Program-made: the position numbers and the translations under genes | Origin: Phalacrocorax aristotelis | Lineage: Eukaryota > Chordata > Aves > Suliformes > Phalacrocoracidae | Assembly (NCBI RefSeq): GCF_949628215.1 | Contig: NC_134285.1 | Span: 25,434,797-25,498,796, forward strand | Direction: 5' to 3' | DNA: 64,000 nucleotides | The notes under the pieces: generated by a model | What the model saw: the letters and a program-made list of their open reading frames with translations, nothing else | Database searches by the model: none | What the model was told of the DNA's origin: nothing | Shown: one piece after another, positions 32,101 to 47,100 of the stretch | How the letters are laid out: every line of letters starts with the position of its first letter | Position numbering within the stretch: the first letter of the stretch is position 1

Positions 32101-35100
32101 CTTTTCCAGCCATTAGTACAGGGCAAAATAACAAAATAACAGTTTGCTTTTATTAGCATTTTGACTTGTCAGCAGAGGTTTTTTTTTCTTTAAATAACCT
32201 CAGTAAATCAGTCTGATGAAACAGTGGTCCAAAATGCTGGCAGCAGCCTTGACCTTCAACAGTTAAGAGTCCTCCTGGTTAGCCAGCAATCACCAGAGAG
32301 ACGTGCTTTTCAGAACATTTGCCAAGCAAGTGGTTAGAGGACCAGATCTAGTTCTAATGCTTCTGCCACCCCGTGTAGGTACCGAATCTGGATACAGTCA
32401 TTTGCAGTGTATATCTATATCTATATCTATCTCATACTCACACATCAATAAGGTCAGGTTTCAATACAGATGGTACTGCAGTTTCGATGTTGTACAGTTT
32501 AATCTGTGATCCATATAGCGTTACTTTTACCAACCTGGAAGTGAATACATACATGGTAGTATAAAGGGACTGTATGGTGGATATACACATGTACAAATCC
32601 ACTTGAACATCTTATCTGAATGCAGCTCTTGGCAAGTCTGTGTCAATATTTAGCTAATATGCAGACAAAATTTCACAGAATCACAGGTTGGAAGGGACCT
32701 CAGGGATCATCTAGTCCAACCTTTCTATGAAGAGCACAGTCTAGACAAGATGGCCCAGCACCCTGTGCAGCAGAATCTTGAGTGTCCAACATGGCAGAGT
32801 CAACCACTTCCCTGGGGAGATTATTCCAATGGTGACTGTCCTCACTGTGAAAATTTTCCCTTTCCTATTTAATCGGAAAAGCAACTTGCGTCCATTCCCC
32901 CTTGTCCTCTCCATGTGACTCCGTGTAAAAAGGGAATCTCCATCTTCTTTGTAGCTACCCCTTAAGTACTGGTACATGGTGATGAGATCCCCTCTGAGCC
33001 TCCTTTTCTCAAGGCTGAACAACCCCAGCTCTCCCAGCCTACCCTCGTATGGCAGCTTCCCAATCCTCTGATCATCTTGGTGGCCCTTCTCTGGACCCCT
33101 TCCAGCCTGTCTACATCCTTTTTGTATAGCGGGGACCAGAACTGTACACAGTACTCCAGGCTGAAAATAATTTAGAATCTATTTCATTGTGATAAAATGG
33201 AACAGGTACAATGATCCTGCACGGAAATAAAAAAACCACATAACCAATGCAGCTATGTAAAGCCCTGAAATTCTGTGCTACGTGGTAACTAAGTTTCTTG
33301 GAGGTGAAGAAGAAAAATGACTTCTGCCTTTCAGTTTTCAGAGCTTTTAATTTAAGAAAGGATATTTTGGTGATTTAGCTTTGAGAGATACAATTCTGAA
33401 GTAATCAAACTCTACACCCCATTTTCTTGCATCACACACAGACACTGGAAAACAAGTACCTCAATCTTTTCAAGTGACTGATTTTATTTAATCCCTCCTG
33501 TTAGTTTTTTCTTTGGTTAAGGATTTAGAAAGCCACCTCAGAAACTCAACACTGATGAAAGTACACTTAAGGTACTACCCAGTAAGTTCTTTATATCTCA
33601 ATTTAATCATAACATGGGGAGGCAGAAAGAAACCTCGGTTTTCACACTCACTGTAGTGGTGACAACTGCTCCTCGTACTGGTGAAGGGACAGCAAACTCG
33701 CCCCCCCCCCCCACCTACCTCTCCACCACTGTAAGAGCATCATTGAACCTGGCAGCAAACACGTCACCAATGAAGTATTCTGCTAAACGACCAACAGCCT
33801 GCAGCAAGGAGCTCAGGTCCCTCAAGGAGCAGTGCAAACGGCGACAATCATTCTCTGCAGTGATGTTCAGCCTGTGACCTGAAATGACATGGTTCATTAG
33901 CAATGAAGCCAAAAGACTTAATTGTAAAAAATCACTTATGCTAACAGCCACTAAGACCCTAGCACTCTGAAAACTCATGCTTTAAAAACATTGTGCAAGA
34001 AAAAAACACGTAACCTTGTGACTAATAAATACAGCTCTTTGGGATGGGAAGCCTAATTATAAAGCTACCGGAAACGCAAAGTTTATTCCAATTACATTAC
34101 AAGCATTCTTCTTAAATAAGCTTGGCAGTGGGTCACAGTTCAAATCAGAGCACTGTCCAAGTGGCTGAAATACTCAAACTGAGCAAGACATGTTCAACTG
34201 TTCCAACTGCCACTCTTCAAATTCCTCTTTAAAGGCTGAAACGGATGTTACCAACTATTTCAGCCTTTTACACATTTATTTTCTTCTGTTTGGTACTAAC
34301 AGCTACATAAACAGGAGCCTTTCTGGTTATCTGTTGACATCAAAAAGCAACCCCAGCTCTGCAGAGGTGGTCATTATCCAGACTCCCTCTGCTGGCTACA
34401 GTGCAGTAGGTGTTCCAGCAGCAGAAGCATGTTTGGAACAAGAGCATATTTGCTTTTGATATGAAGTGTGGTTATTTACTTTCGTATTTCTCAGATACAA
34501 GAAACATACCAAGACCTAGATTTGCCAGTCTTATTACCTGTGCAATTGTCCTACCACTTGGCTGTGTATACCTGGTCTCCAAACATTCCAGACCTTTTAC
34601 TAAAAAAAGCAAAAGTGTTCCGCAAACTCTGCTTTTCTTTTCACTGCCTGTATTTAATCTCAGATTAAGTTTTCATCAACAAGCTTGCCATTTTGTACCA
34701 CTGGCACCACCATACTTTCATCCAGTTCTGAATCTCCAGTTGCACCTGAGCTGCTACTTCTGACACATTGCCTAAACAGCCAGTCCACATGACAGCTTGT
34801 AACACAAGCTGTAGCTACAGCATTAAAAACCTACACATTGCTTATCCTAGGTCTGAAATGATCCTAAAGTTGGAATTATTTTTCCCCGAACTGTCTATAG
34901 AACAATGGCCGTTCTGCCGTGATAGAGTAGTATTGAAGAGGTAACAGATTCCTCTACTGGTCATACCAGAAAACTTAAATATGAAAACTTCCCTCATACA
35001 GATCTCACTACTACTACTTTCCTTATTTCTCAGGAAGGAGCAAAGCAGCTATGCTCATGCTTTTATTCAGTTAAGAGCAATAGTATCTTTGTAAACTACT

Positions 35101-38100
35101 TTACACATGAAAGCTCCCAAAATGCCAGCTAGATAAGTCTTCAGAAACTATTACTACATCTTAAATACCTCATCTTCTCATTGACTCACAATGGTTTTAA
35201 CTCAAGCCTGAATAAAAATGCTCCTATGATGGACAACTTCACACCAGATTTGAGCCCAAAGCAAACAGGAGCACAATCTTTCTTGAAAGAAGTTTTACTG
35301 GGAGGGAAAAAAGTAACCGTTACCCCTCCACGTTGCTGTAGACTTTGATGCTGCATACTTGTTGTTAAAACATATATCTTCAAGTACCAGAACAAGGGAA
35401 GAACCATACTAATAAAAAAAAATCACATTATTAAATTTTTGCCTGCTATTGGAGTTTCACTATTGAGCCATTAGACACCATACACGTGCTCAGAGACTCA
35501 ATGGAACACAGAAGCTGCCACACCAAAGCAGGTCTAGAGTGTTTTTGCAGTCAGCTATTCAAAGAGTGAGACTGCAGTGCTGGGCAGTGGTTATTACCTG
35601 TCCCTGAAGTGACCACAAACTGCTGGAGTCCCAGATATACTTCCAAGTTATCCTGCAGAACTGGGAACTAGAAGAGACAAGAAATGAGCATGATTTTGGG
35701 GCTTGGCAGACTTAACAGCCAACTACTAATTCCTCTGTTAGTTTTCTTATTTCTCCCTGGCGTCTTCAAGAAGACATTTGGAGAAAAGACAAGTTGCTGG
35801 GCTCTGGGTTGATCTTGCATGCCACAGCTTCTTATGTCTTGATAGCCGTCACGAAAACAAAGATCACCACCCTGAAGGCACTTCTCTGTGGTAGCTCTCT
35901 TTTTCCCCCCAAATACCAGCAATCAGCCTAACAAGACAGCAGTCTTACAAATGTAAGCACAGCATGCCACCAGTATGAATGTGAAGATGGATGCAAAACC
36001 CAGACCAAACAGAGCAGGGGAAAGGCAGAGCCTGGAGCACAGGAAGCCTGTGCTGCATCTACCTCACCCTAAGTATCAGCTCCTCAAAATGCAGCTATGA
36101 AAACATCATTCAACCAAAGACGTTGAGTTCAGTGCCCTTGTAACACAGCACAGAGGGAAGTGCTGTAGCACTCTGCTGGCAAGCTGCAGGCTGCATCAGG
36201 AACAGCTGAAGCCAAGGGAACAAACACCACACTCATCATGCATCCCGGTCTGGGAACAGACTGCCAGCCTAAATCCATCATTCAGGACTTAGAGCAAACA
36301 TACCTGATCCTGGTGATCTTTCACCTGAGCAACAGGTTACACTACCATCAGGGAGTATGTTATAAGCTGAGACCAGAAAGCCTTCTAAGCAGCATTCAGC
36401 CAGCCAAGGTACCTCAGTGGTATCTGTTAGGGGGTTATTTACCTTCTGCCTGAATGCTTTTGTATCCATACAGGATAAAACTGCACACTGACCTTTTCTT
36501 TGCAGCTATCCCACCTGAAAGAATATTTCCAACCCTGGCATAGTTCTACTTGATTTCTATTGGCAAAGTCACCACATTTGAAGCCGTTGGTTTTATGAGA
36601 GTTTGTTCATCCACCAGCACAGGGAACTGCAGCCTTTCATTTTCCCACATGGGACAGAGTGATGGCAGCTGCTGTACACTGTTTTCATTATTTGCTACTG
36701 ACAGACTAGCCACTGCATTCAACAACACTGCAGACTGCTGTGAAAAGCAAATGAAACTGCTTGACCATCTCCCAGATTATCCAGTGTAAGAAAATGAACA
36801 CAGGGCTCAACAAAAGCACTCACTATCAAGCTTCTAACAGGCTGCGCCCAACTGACAGTTGAGCACCTTTGTATAACTGCAGGAGAACTAATTAACAAAA
36901 AAACCCAAACCCAAATAGTCTTCCTCATGTTAATGTGTTACTTCAAGGAAGCCACATGCTCTTCACCATATGACCCATATGCTCACTGAAACAGCTGCTC
37001 CATTTGTTTGCCTCTTGCTGACTCATGCCATGCCACCATGCTGCAGAGGAACTACTACTTTCGTACAAGGACTATTTTACTCACTACAGAGTTTCTAGTA
37101 TTTAGCTCAGCCACAATGTTTCTTAAATAAAAATACCAATTTTGAAAAGCTGTTCAGGTCAGGCATCTTCTGCCTCTGCAGCAGCTCAATTTTCTCTGCT
37201 TCTTGGGAATATGGTTCAGAGGAATGCAGTATCTCCAGCAGAACAACAAGACATGCTTTGAGATCCCACTGCTACACTTTTGCTTTCTTCTCACCCAGAG
37301 AAAAGGCACCAACTGCTCAATTTTGGGCTCCACTGGCTTACAGCCTCAAGATCTCCTCTTCAAAATCCATGACAGTGCTACAAATCCAGGCAACTTTTAC
37401 AACACTGATTCCAGCAACAGCAATGGCACTAGCTGGAGAGAAGCACTTATCTGTGTTTATCAGATATAACTCCCAATTGTCCGAGGCACTCTTCACAGCC
37501 TCTGTATCTACCCTTTCATTTAAACAAGTCTTCACTCTCCTTAAAACCCTAATAATGACACACTCATCCGCCCAATTCACAGCACTAATATAAAGGCCAA
37601 GATCAACAGCAGTGAAGGATTGCTGCCAAATATTTACACTTTGCAAGATGGGAATTTCTAAAGAGCTTAGTGTCCAGCAAGTAGGACTCAGATGCTCACT
37701 GAAGTACTCTCTTTAAAACACACCAAGAAATGCGACAAAACCAAAAAACCCAAGGTTTTTCCTTCAATTTCTGGTCCCCTCCTTGCCAAGTTTTTGCATC
37801 CAAAACCAAATCTCCCTATTTGTTTTGCACTGTGGCATCTATCAAACAGCTGGTAACAAACTCCAGCAGTCGGTGCTCATTTCACATTGCACTTTTGGTC
37901 TGGATAACTACTTACTAATGTGGAGAACGCATGAGTTGGCAAGAGCTCCATGACTTTTGCAACCACTTCCAAGCTCTGGCGCAAGTACCGCTGCCACTCG
38001 GTCTGCTGCTGCAGGAAGAAACACCAAGGTAAGTACAGCACTTCCAGAGGGAAACAGATGGCTTTTTGTAGACTAGTAGGGTCTTAAATTGATGCTTGGG

Positions 38101-41100
38101 GCTAGCCAGCTCCTTTCCAGAGCTTGGCTTTTGCAGACAGATGGAGACTGAAGAGATACTGCTCTTATGATTCTCATATGCTGCCAGACACCTGATGGAG
38201 GATAATTTTACCAACGCCTGTTTTGAGCATGCACGCATGTTTCCCTGGAGTGATAAACCATAAGCATTCACTCCTAAAGCACAGTTACTGCTCAGATGAC
38301 AAGCATCCATTACACAGAACAACCTGCTCTGCCAGTGCTCTGGCCCCATCCATTTTGGCCACCTACTCCATTTTACATTTATCGGTACTGAGATGATGTT
38401 TACCAGTACTGATCAAGAGAAATAAGCTTAAATGACAGCACCAACAATACAAACAGCTTAAAGCTTTTGTCTCAGAGGTACTTCAGCATTTAAATTCCAA
38501 AGCAACCAGACATGGACACCTAATGCCTCTGATTATCAGAACATAAGTATCTATATTTTTTCCCCAGAAGACCCAAGTTAAAAACAAAGGTCATATCCTT
38601 TCAGTGTGACTAAGTTAAAAGCATTTCATGCTGCTTTAAACCTCAAACCCAGCATAGAATGGAGAAGCAGCTGTCTAGCTTGTACTCCAACATACAAGCT
38701 CTGAGAAAGACATTCTAGATGTTACCAGTGCAACAGTTACTATCTGGACCTGCAGTTCTTGTTCAACTCTGCTCCTTACATCATCATCCAGTGTCTCGTC
38801 ATCCAGCTCCTCCAGCTGCGCCTGGTTATACCTGAACTGGATTCGATTCAACACCTCTGTCAGCAACAGAACCAAGGCATCCTCGTACCTATGACCAAGG
38901 AGAAAACAGAGCAAGAGTTTGATAAAACAATTCTGCAGAGATTGCTGTGCCCACAGCCCTTCTGGCAAAGATATGTGAAACAGATGACAGTTTAAAGCAA
39001 GCCACTGCAAGCAGCCTGCAGCACAGCTTTACAGGTTTGTTGAGGAAACACCAAGATGATCCTGGGATTAAGAGTATCATGTCATTTCAGGTCACAAGCT
39101 ACCTGCAAGGAGCGAGCCTTGGTAATATCTGATATCGCTCTACCACAATAGAAGCAGCCTGAGAGTTCAAAGCAGGAAAGGGAGGAGTGGCTTGCCAGGA
39201 ATAATAGCAGATGTATGCTAACAGGAGGTATCAACAGCCTCTTGGCTGCTAAACTGCTCCTCAGCAGCCTGTCCAGTGCTCTGCTTTTTGGGCAGCAAAT
39301 GAGGAACAGATGAAACAGGGCAAAGTTATTGCTGCCTACCTCAAAAGAGGACCTCCCCTAAGGCTATTTGTTTTGCTACCCTCTTTCCCTATGCTGCTGG
39401 TGAATGAATTCAGGCCCTTGTCCTCTGAAACAAAGCCAGTACTTTTCCCACTTACACTGTGACACTAAAAGCATGTCACTGAACGATATCTTTTCACCCC
39501 TCAGGAGCTACGCAGCTATTAGAGCGCAGATCCTACTTCTTATTCATCACCTAAGAATAAAGCCAAGCTGCAAAATCAGAGCCACCTGTGCATCCTGTCA
39601 TTCCTGGTGACACAACACCAAAGTTTGGGGATTTTGAGGGGGTTTGGTTTGATTTCTTGTTTTTAAAACCTCCTTTTTCAAAACAGCTGGGGACCAATGC
39701 TAAGAGTCATGCTCTTTTCTAGGTGAGATCGGGTTGGAAAATTAGGCATTAGAATACACTAACAGAGATTCAGAGCATGATGCAATCCAAGTGTCAGACT
39801 AGTAAGCTGTGTCACTAGTGGAACAGCTGAAAGCTGTCTGTGCAAGGTGGCTGAATTACCATCTTTTCTGTAACCACATGACATAACTCTGGATTTAGCA
39901 ATTTATCCAGTAGTAAAACATGTATGAAATGCAAAGTTTACAAACCACAGAACAGGAAACTTCATCTGTGCTCCTGTGGTGTAACCACTCCCAGACTGTC
40001 AAACTGCAGCATTTACACATCTGAGAGCATGCAGGAAGTTGTAGCTATAGAAGTTGTCACTAAGGATAGGTAGTTCTGAAAACAGTACAAGCTTCAACCA
40101 CTTACCTAATTCTTTTGTTTGTTTATAGTCTGACATATCTCCTAGAAAGACAGCTATTGTTTCTTTCAATTTTCCCCGTAACAAACTATTTGACACAAAC
40201 ACACATTACACACACATTTGCCAGATGAAGAGGAAGAGCACAACACCAAGGCAGAGTTCAACAGCATTAGGCAGAGAGCAGCAATTAGGAACAAATTATA
40301 ATGAAAGTTCAAATGCAAATATCTACAACTTGAGAAATGAAAAAAACAACACAGTTCCCATGCTGAAAGGAAGATGGCTGTCTGGTAAGCTAGTTCCACA
40401 TTTGTTCTTTGCGGTTATGATACAAGGCTGTCTTTCAAAAACCAACCACTTATATTTAGTGTGCTCAAGGGAAAGAAGCTTCCTTCTGCACTTAGCAGAA
40501 CATAATATGGCACAAACCATGGCACTTTTAAGCCTCCAATACCTGAACAAGATACCAGTATATTCACCAGATTTTTAAAATGGCAGCAAAAGGTCTTTTA
40601 CCAAAAGAGAGCCGCCCATTTCAGGGTACAGCACCTACAAAGGAAGAGCTGCCAACCACTCTTGCAACCAATACAAAAAACTAGCACCAGAGGTAAGCAA
40701 GTGGAACTTTTAACTTCTAAACAGACTCATCAATATTTCTCAGAAACACATCCTCCATTTAAACAGGATTTTAAAAATCCTAATAATTTTTTCCTAATTC
40801 ATTAATTAGTAGTATAAGCTGTATGAAACACTATGCAACTTACTCTGTGGTGTCCTCCTCTAATATGTGATCTAAAAGTCGCTAAAATGTGTTACAGTTC
40901 TATTTTAGACTGCAAAGCTTTCCTCCTCTGGCTGCAAGGTTCACCCACAATATCTGTAAGTGACAGTTATTCTACAGCTAACTTGCTCATAATTGCTTTG
41001 AATTTTTGAATGAGTGTGAAACACTAAAGTTCACGCTTTTTATCGTTTACAATTTTAGAAAAAGAAAGGACTCAACCACATGTGAAGTTGCAGTAAGCAA

Positions 41101-44100
41101 TAGCTTATTTCTCACAGTCTTTCTGTGGTGAACATGAAGTCTCTTTGCAGCTGTCATATCCTGACAGCTTCCTGACTGCTTACCTGTTGAGTACTGCTTC
41201 TTTGTCTGCCAGACGACTTTTAATTTTGCTAGTCAGATAGTCCAAGAAGAGAGTCCAGATGTCTAAGCAAGAAAAGTAACCTTCATGGGTAGGCTGAAAT
41301 ACACCAAAATTCATAATGAATATTGTGAGCTACAGTAAGATTGTTTTCAAAACAATGAAAATATGAGTCAGCATGCACTTCAATCCACGAGAAGCATTTC
41401 TTGCTTTATGGAAAATTTCTAGGAGGTCACTGAAGAGATTTGTAGCTGTTAAAAGATGAACAAGAGCTTTAGCACAAGTGTGGGAACCCAGGGATTACAA
41501 GGCTGGTCTCAGCATTAACCTGTCTCATGGCTTGCTGCTTCTAGCATCTTGTATATCTGCTTCCTTGTCATCATTCACATATGGTGGCAAATAGGGCTGA
41601 GTTACATTGCAGCTTCTACAGCAAGGTAACACTACCAAAAGCTACAGGGTTGTTTTTTTAACACTAAAACTGCAAGTTACAAGGAAAGCCTCCGATACAG
41701 TAAAAGCAGAATCAGGAGAAAAAAAAACATCTCCAAACACAAAACAAGCTAGTGACATTTTTCCAGATAATGTTGTCCCTTTCAAAGTCTAGTGCAAAAA
41801 AAAAGTAGAAGCAAAGTTAAACACCAGACAAGTTGTTCTTGCAAAGTAACTACATATGACCACTGTCTCCAACTAAATCCAAGAGCACATTAAGCTATTT
41901 CCAAGTCCCTAGCACTACCAGGGAAGTGCCAGTAAGATGAGTTAATTGGTTTTTTCTGGGCTAACTTTAGATATCAACCTCACTGGGGAAAAGAAGCTAC
42001 CCCTTTTGTACAAGACAACAGAACAGAGAACAGGCCAAGGAAAAAATGATGTCACAGGGCTGTACCTGATGAAAAGTGTATTTGAACAACAGTGCCAGAA
42101 ATTCAACCACGGGGAACTGGGAGTAGGATTCAATTCTTCGTAGGTGGACACTCACGAAGAGGCGGAGAAAGTCCGTAAACTTCTCAATGTAGCTACAAGG
42201 GAAAGAAGAAAACACAACTAAGAAAACATGGAGGAAAGCTATTTCATTGAAATAGTGATAAAATTCACTAAAAATCCTTTCATTAAGAAGAAAGTTAAAA
42301 TTAACAGCTAGTAGAACAATTAAAATAAAGCCCTACAACAATTACCTACAGGACGGGCAACCCTTCATTCCATTAATACCTGAAACAGCAGAAAAGACAG
42401 TCTAGTCAAAAGCAACTTTAATATTCATTCAATCAGGCCTGCCAATAAGCACAATCCCCTCCACCCTAGAGAAATAAGTATTTGACAGCAAGGGTCATCT
42501 TACTGATGTAGACAGGATTAGTGAAATAAACAGTACCACTGAGGAATTCAGCTGGAAGCAAGAAGTTAATGCAGGAGTTAGCAATACACATGTTAAAAGT
42601 TTACATGAGGTGGTGGGAGAGCCAAGGGGTTGAGAGCTGGAAAGGACTGTTTCTTCTGCAGTGCAGATCAACTATCTAAAAGTTTCTGAACAGAGCCCAG
42701 GCATTTGTGACTGAATTAGACTATAAAGACAAATCTTCCTCTGAAGCATGGGACTACTCAACACTTGGGACTGTATGAAGTGAAGATCCAAAAAGGAGCC
42801 TACTACCAAAATTTCAGGGAGTCCAGCAAGAGCACGACCTTGGTGTAAGCACTGGTGGGTCCCTGAGTATGCGAGTGGGGAAAAATTACGAAGACTGCAG
42901 TGGAGTAAGCTTTTTTTATGGCATAAGATCACTCCCTGCACAACATGAGCTTCATCAAGGTTAGAAATCATTTTCATCTCTACACAGAAAAGTGTTAAAT
43001 ACTCCATCAGTATACAGGACCCATACATTCCAACATCATACACAGACAGCAAGAGCTCTGGAGATCCCGTGACAAGGGGGTGCGCGTGCAGAGAACTCCA
43101 TCCTTCCCATATGGCAACAGCTCTAAAGTGCAAGAGAACTTCAAGTTTTTCTTTTAAATAAAAAGTTAGGCTTAGCAAAGTTTGAGACACACTTGAATAG
43201 TCTGTTTTTACCATGCTGCCTTGCTCTCCCCCTCTGCAAACTCTTGATTTTTTTTTTTTTGGGGGGGGTGGGGAAGCCCCCCACTTTCTAACGAAAACTC
43301 ACTCAAGACCAGAAGCATTTCCAGCTAACAAAGAGCTGCAGCACTGTTGGTTAACACAAACCTACAAAAACCACACAATACTTTGAATATGCAAAAAAGG
43401 ATTACATTTCCTTTTTATTTGGCACTGCCTACTTGACAAGACATCACTAAACACACCTGATCACTGACCAAACGCTTCAAAAGTAAAGCTAGCAAAAAAG
43501 AGAGCCCAGGCCCAAACACTGCCTTCAATTTTTTAAATTTTTATTTTCTAAAGAGGCTCTGACTCGAGACCTGTGAAATTCTTACTTGGCCCCTGCTCTG
43601 CCAGCCTCCAAGCCCCTTCTGCAACCACTGCACCGTTGCTTGTGCCCTTACTAGCCATTTCCCATATTTTGCTATCTTCAAGTTAAAGCCAAACAAATGA
43701 AGCAAAAGATAGTTTAAGCTTAACTCTTTCCGGACTAGTTTGGCAGTACCAACCATTCAAAACCACACTGGTTTTGTAACAAAACAAAAAAATAACCAGC
43801 ACCACGAGAGGAGGGAGGGGACAGACCCAGGGCAAACAGGTTCTGAAGATGGCAATCTATTGAAGGTAGTTTCTTCAGTGCCAGTTTTGTTCAGGATTTT
43901 GTTAGTCCAAGCCAGGACAACGTTTTCATGAGGTAAGTTCTTTAGTTTTGGACATAAAAGTCTACTTATGCCCTTAAGTGACAACAGGAAAATCCTTGCA
44001 TCCTTTTCCATGGAGAGGACAGAGTCAGCTCAGAAAGCTCTACTCCTCCAGAAGCCAGCTAGATTTTTCCAGTCTCCAGAACATCTTGTTTACATCCTTA

Positions 44101-47100
44101 TTTCAGACCTTAGCAGTGAACAAAGAGGGGTCTCACAGTTACAGACACCAACAATCTCTGTGGATAACACATCTAAGGAGCAGAACATGATATGGCAAAT
44201 ACCATCTCTGTGAAGGCCAGCGCAACTACAGACCTTCCACAGCCTTGCCAGTGAAGGCTGCTTGCTGACGTCTTCCGTAAAAGAAAGAACAAAGTTTTTA
44301 AAAAGGGATGTGAGCTTCCAAGAGAGTTTTTTCTGAAATCCAGAGCGTTACCCCTGGGTCTCTGTGCATGTATCTTCTATGCAAAGGTGGCAGATGTCTA
44401 CTGCCCTAGAACATGTCTTATTTCTAGGAAATGAGCAATACTGAAGTCAGAGTGAGTTAGTCAAAAAACGAGCAAGTAGAATTCACTGTTAAACAGAAGT
44501 CATAATTAATCTAGATTTACTATCCTAAAGTTAAACATGTATCTAAAGATATGGAAAAAGGGAAATTTCCAGAAGAAACATGCAAGTCATCTCTACAAAT
44601 GGACCCACACTTTTCTCCTAAATTTCTTTTTTCTCCCAAGTTTATATCAAAGAAAGAAAAACAACAACCCAAAAAAGCTCAAAAGTCTTGCTGCTGCATC
44701 TGGGAGTAGAAACATTTTATACAGCAGCACCAGAAAATTATTTCCATCATCAAGTACCCGTAGCAAGATACTGAGCATGTTTGCCCAGTTGCAACCTATT
44801 TGCCAATGTTAGCATGAGTCCGCCCACCTTCCCATGGCACACACTCGCACAGCGGGCCTGCAACGAGAGGCAGCATCAAGTTGTCACCTCTTCCACCACC
44901 CTGCCAGCACATGGTGCAACCACTCAACACAACAGCAAGACAAGTCTCACTTTCGCCCCTACAGGTAGGAATATCCAACATGAAAGAGTCGAGCTGTTTT
45001 AGGCAACAAGGATGATAGTAACTTTCTGGAAAATGACAATACACAGCCTCCCAAGATGCTGCCACTTTCCTGCTGCCTCCAGTCAAGCATGCCAGACAGC
45101 ATCTGCAGTGGAGGCATTCACCACTGCTGTGAATGCAGTTCCCCAAGCTGTCTTTCAGTTTTTGGTGGAGTTTAAAAATAAAAAAGTAAAAATAAAAAAA
45201 GCAATCAGAAATCATCACATCTCAACGAAAGGTAGGAAACTACTTCTATTTTCTTTCAAGTCATGACTCACAGAATATCTACCCACTCTTTGTATGTTTG
45301 AGTTTAAGCAGAGAAGGCAGATACCGACCAGGAAAGGGAATACTGCAATGCCTTTACCTCACTGAGCCTCTTCTGTTTTCTGTTACAACTGAATGAAGGG
45401 CAGGTTCAGCTCTTGTGCCACCTCAGACCTGCAGTCAAACAGTAACGAACGGGGGAAAGGGGAGGAAGAGGACAGGAAAGAATACAAACCTGTGCCACCA
45501 CGGTCCCTTAGCAAACTCAGCCCCTTACCAGAACCTTACCTGTAGGCACCTACCTTTCTGCCTGTCTCCTCCAGCACAGTACTCTGAAAAAAAGGTGATT
45601 AGACACACCATGCATGACCACAAAATAATAAAGACAGTCCTTTAGAAAGCAAAAAGGCCTAGCACAGCTACTTAGCTGTTTAGTTGCTCTTACCTTTCAT
45701 CTAGTTCCTCTAGCCGGCTCTTCACTGTATGGGCATTGTTCTCCTTGGTAATCTTCTGCAGGAGGTAGAAAGTTTGCTGGAACATCCGTAGCAAATACTC
45801 TTCGAACTCCATAGGCACGCAGTTCTTAGACATCAGTTCATTGATGCAAGACATAGCCAAGACGCCAAGTCGGCCACGCTCCTGTCCCAACACCGAGTTC
45901 TGGCTGCTGCCATTGACAGAAGACATCTTCCGAACGCGGGTGTCACAGCCAAAGCGAGCAAAGTGGAAAATGGTGGTGAGGAGTGATGGGGTTATACTGG
46001 TAGACAAAGGGATCCAGCTGAAGAGGTGTGCCAGGCACTCCAGTGCCAGGGAACATATATATTCACTTTCCGTATCAAGGATGGGGATTGGCTGGTTCAA
46101 TAATTTGGCTGCACTGGGACTCTGCAACAGGCTGCTTAACAGGTCACCTAGGAAAAAAGCACATACCTGCATTATAAATCAGGGCAATTACCTTCAAATG
46201 CTGCAACTGCCAGCCTAGCTATAAAGCAAAAGCCATTAGAGCCTCTGGCACTCAGCAAGTTAGCCTAAAGATTTCTCCAAGATGAACTAGCGATTGTTGT
46301 ATTCTGGAATTTTTTGAACTTCTGTTCAAATGAAAATAGATATGCCATGGGGTGTATTTTTGGAATTTATTATAAAATTCACTCTCCTCACAAGGTCGAG
46401 CATCCTTGATGTAGCCTGCACAAATTCTCTGGCATATCCATGTTACACTGAACTTCAGCAGAGTTGCTTCTACTTGCATGTGACAGCTTGTGGATGAGGT
46501 AAGAGCAGATTTTCTGAGTCAGACCAAAAAGCCTACTTAGTACAGTACCTTTTCTCAGTGACCAAAAGCAGGTACAGATCACATTCCTCAGCCACTAACC
46601 ACTCGAATTACAAAGGATTCCTGAGCCAGGTGGGGATTGAAGAATTCTGCACAGCCTCAGGATTTCTCTTCTGTGAATTTATCCGGTCTCCAACTAAAGC
46701 CACATAAACTTAATATTTGCAACATCCTGTGACAGAGTTCCACAGCTTAACTATACATTGTGTAAAGACGGTTTTTGTTTGGGGACCGGCAGCTGCTAGT
46801 TTCATTTCCTACCTCCTGTACCCAAACAGGGAAAACAAATCTTTCCATTCACCTTCTACATGTCACTCAATAGCTTTCTATTGCAGCTCCTTGCTCTCAA
46901 TTTCTTTGAGACAATGACCATCCAATACCCTCAACCACCTTTACTGCTTTTCAACAAAGCTTTTGTTTCTACTCTACACCTGTCGATACAGGAAGACCAG
47001 GACCGCAGCCACTACTCAGGTGTAGATGAACCTTAATTCCATCCAGCACCATAGCAATTACCTGGTTTTGACCAATACCTATCAAAGATCTTATAGAATG

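Larger units (their letters stand above)
20195..32441 (-). other. XPO6: XPO6 introns 14-23 (between exons 14 and 24)
   Basis: Introns 30310-32441, 29715-30164, 28791-29567, 27439-28600, 25947-27282, 25341-25831, 24731-25168, 22548-24568, 21406-22448 and 20195-21174. I recognise no RNA gene or repeat family in them, only homopolymer runs such as 26373-26386 (T) and 26980-26994 (T). Confidence 0.75.

Noticed and set aside
43248-43268. T13-G8 junction in XPO6 intron 7 as a functional element
   Set aside because: A simple homopolymer junction with no further structure; likely slippage-prone sequence only.
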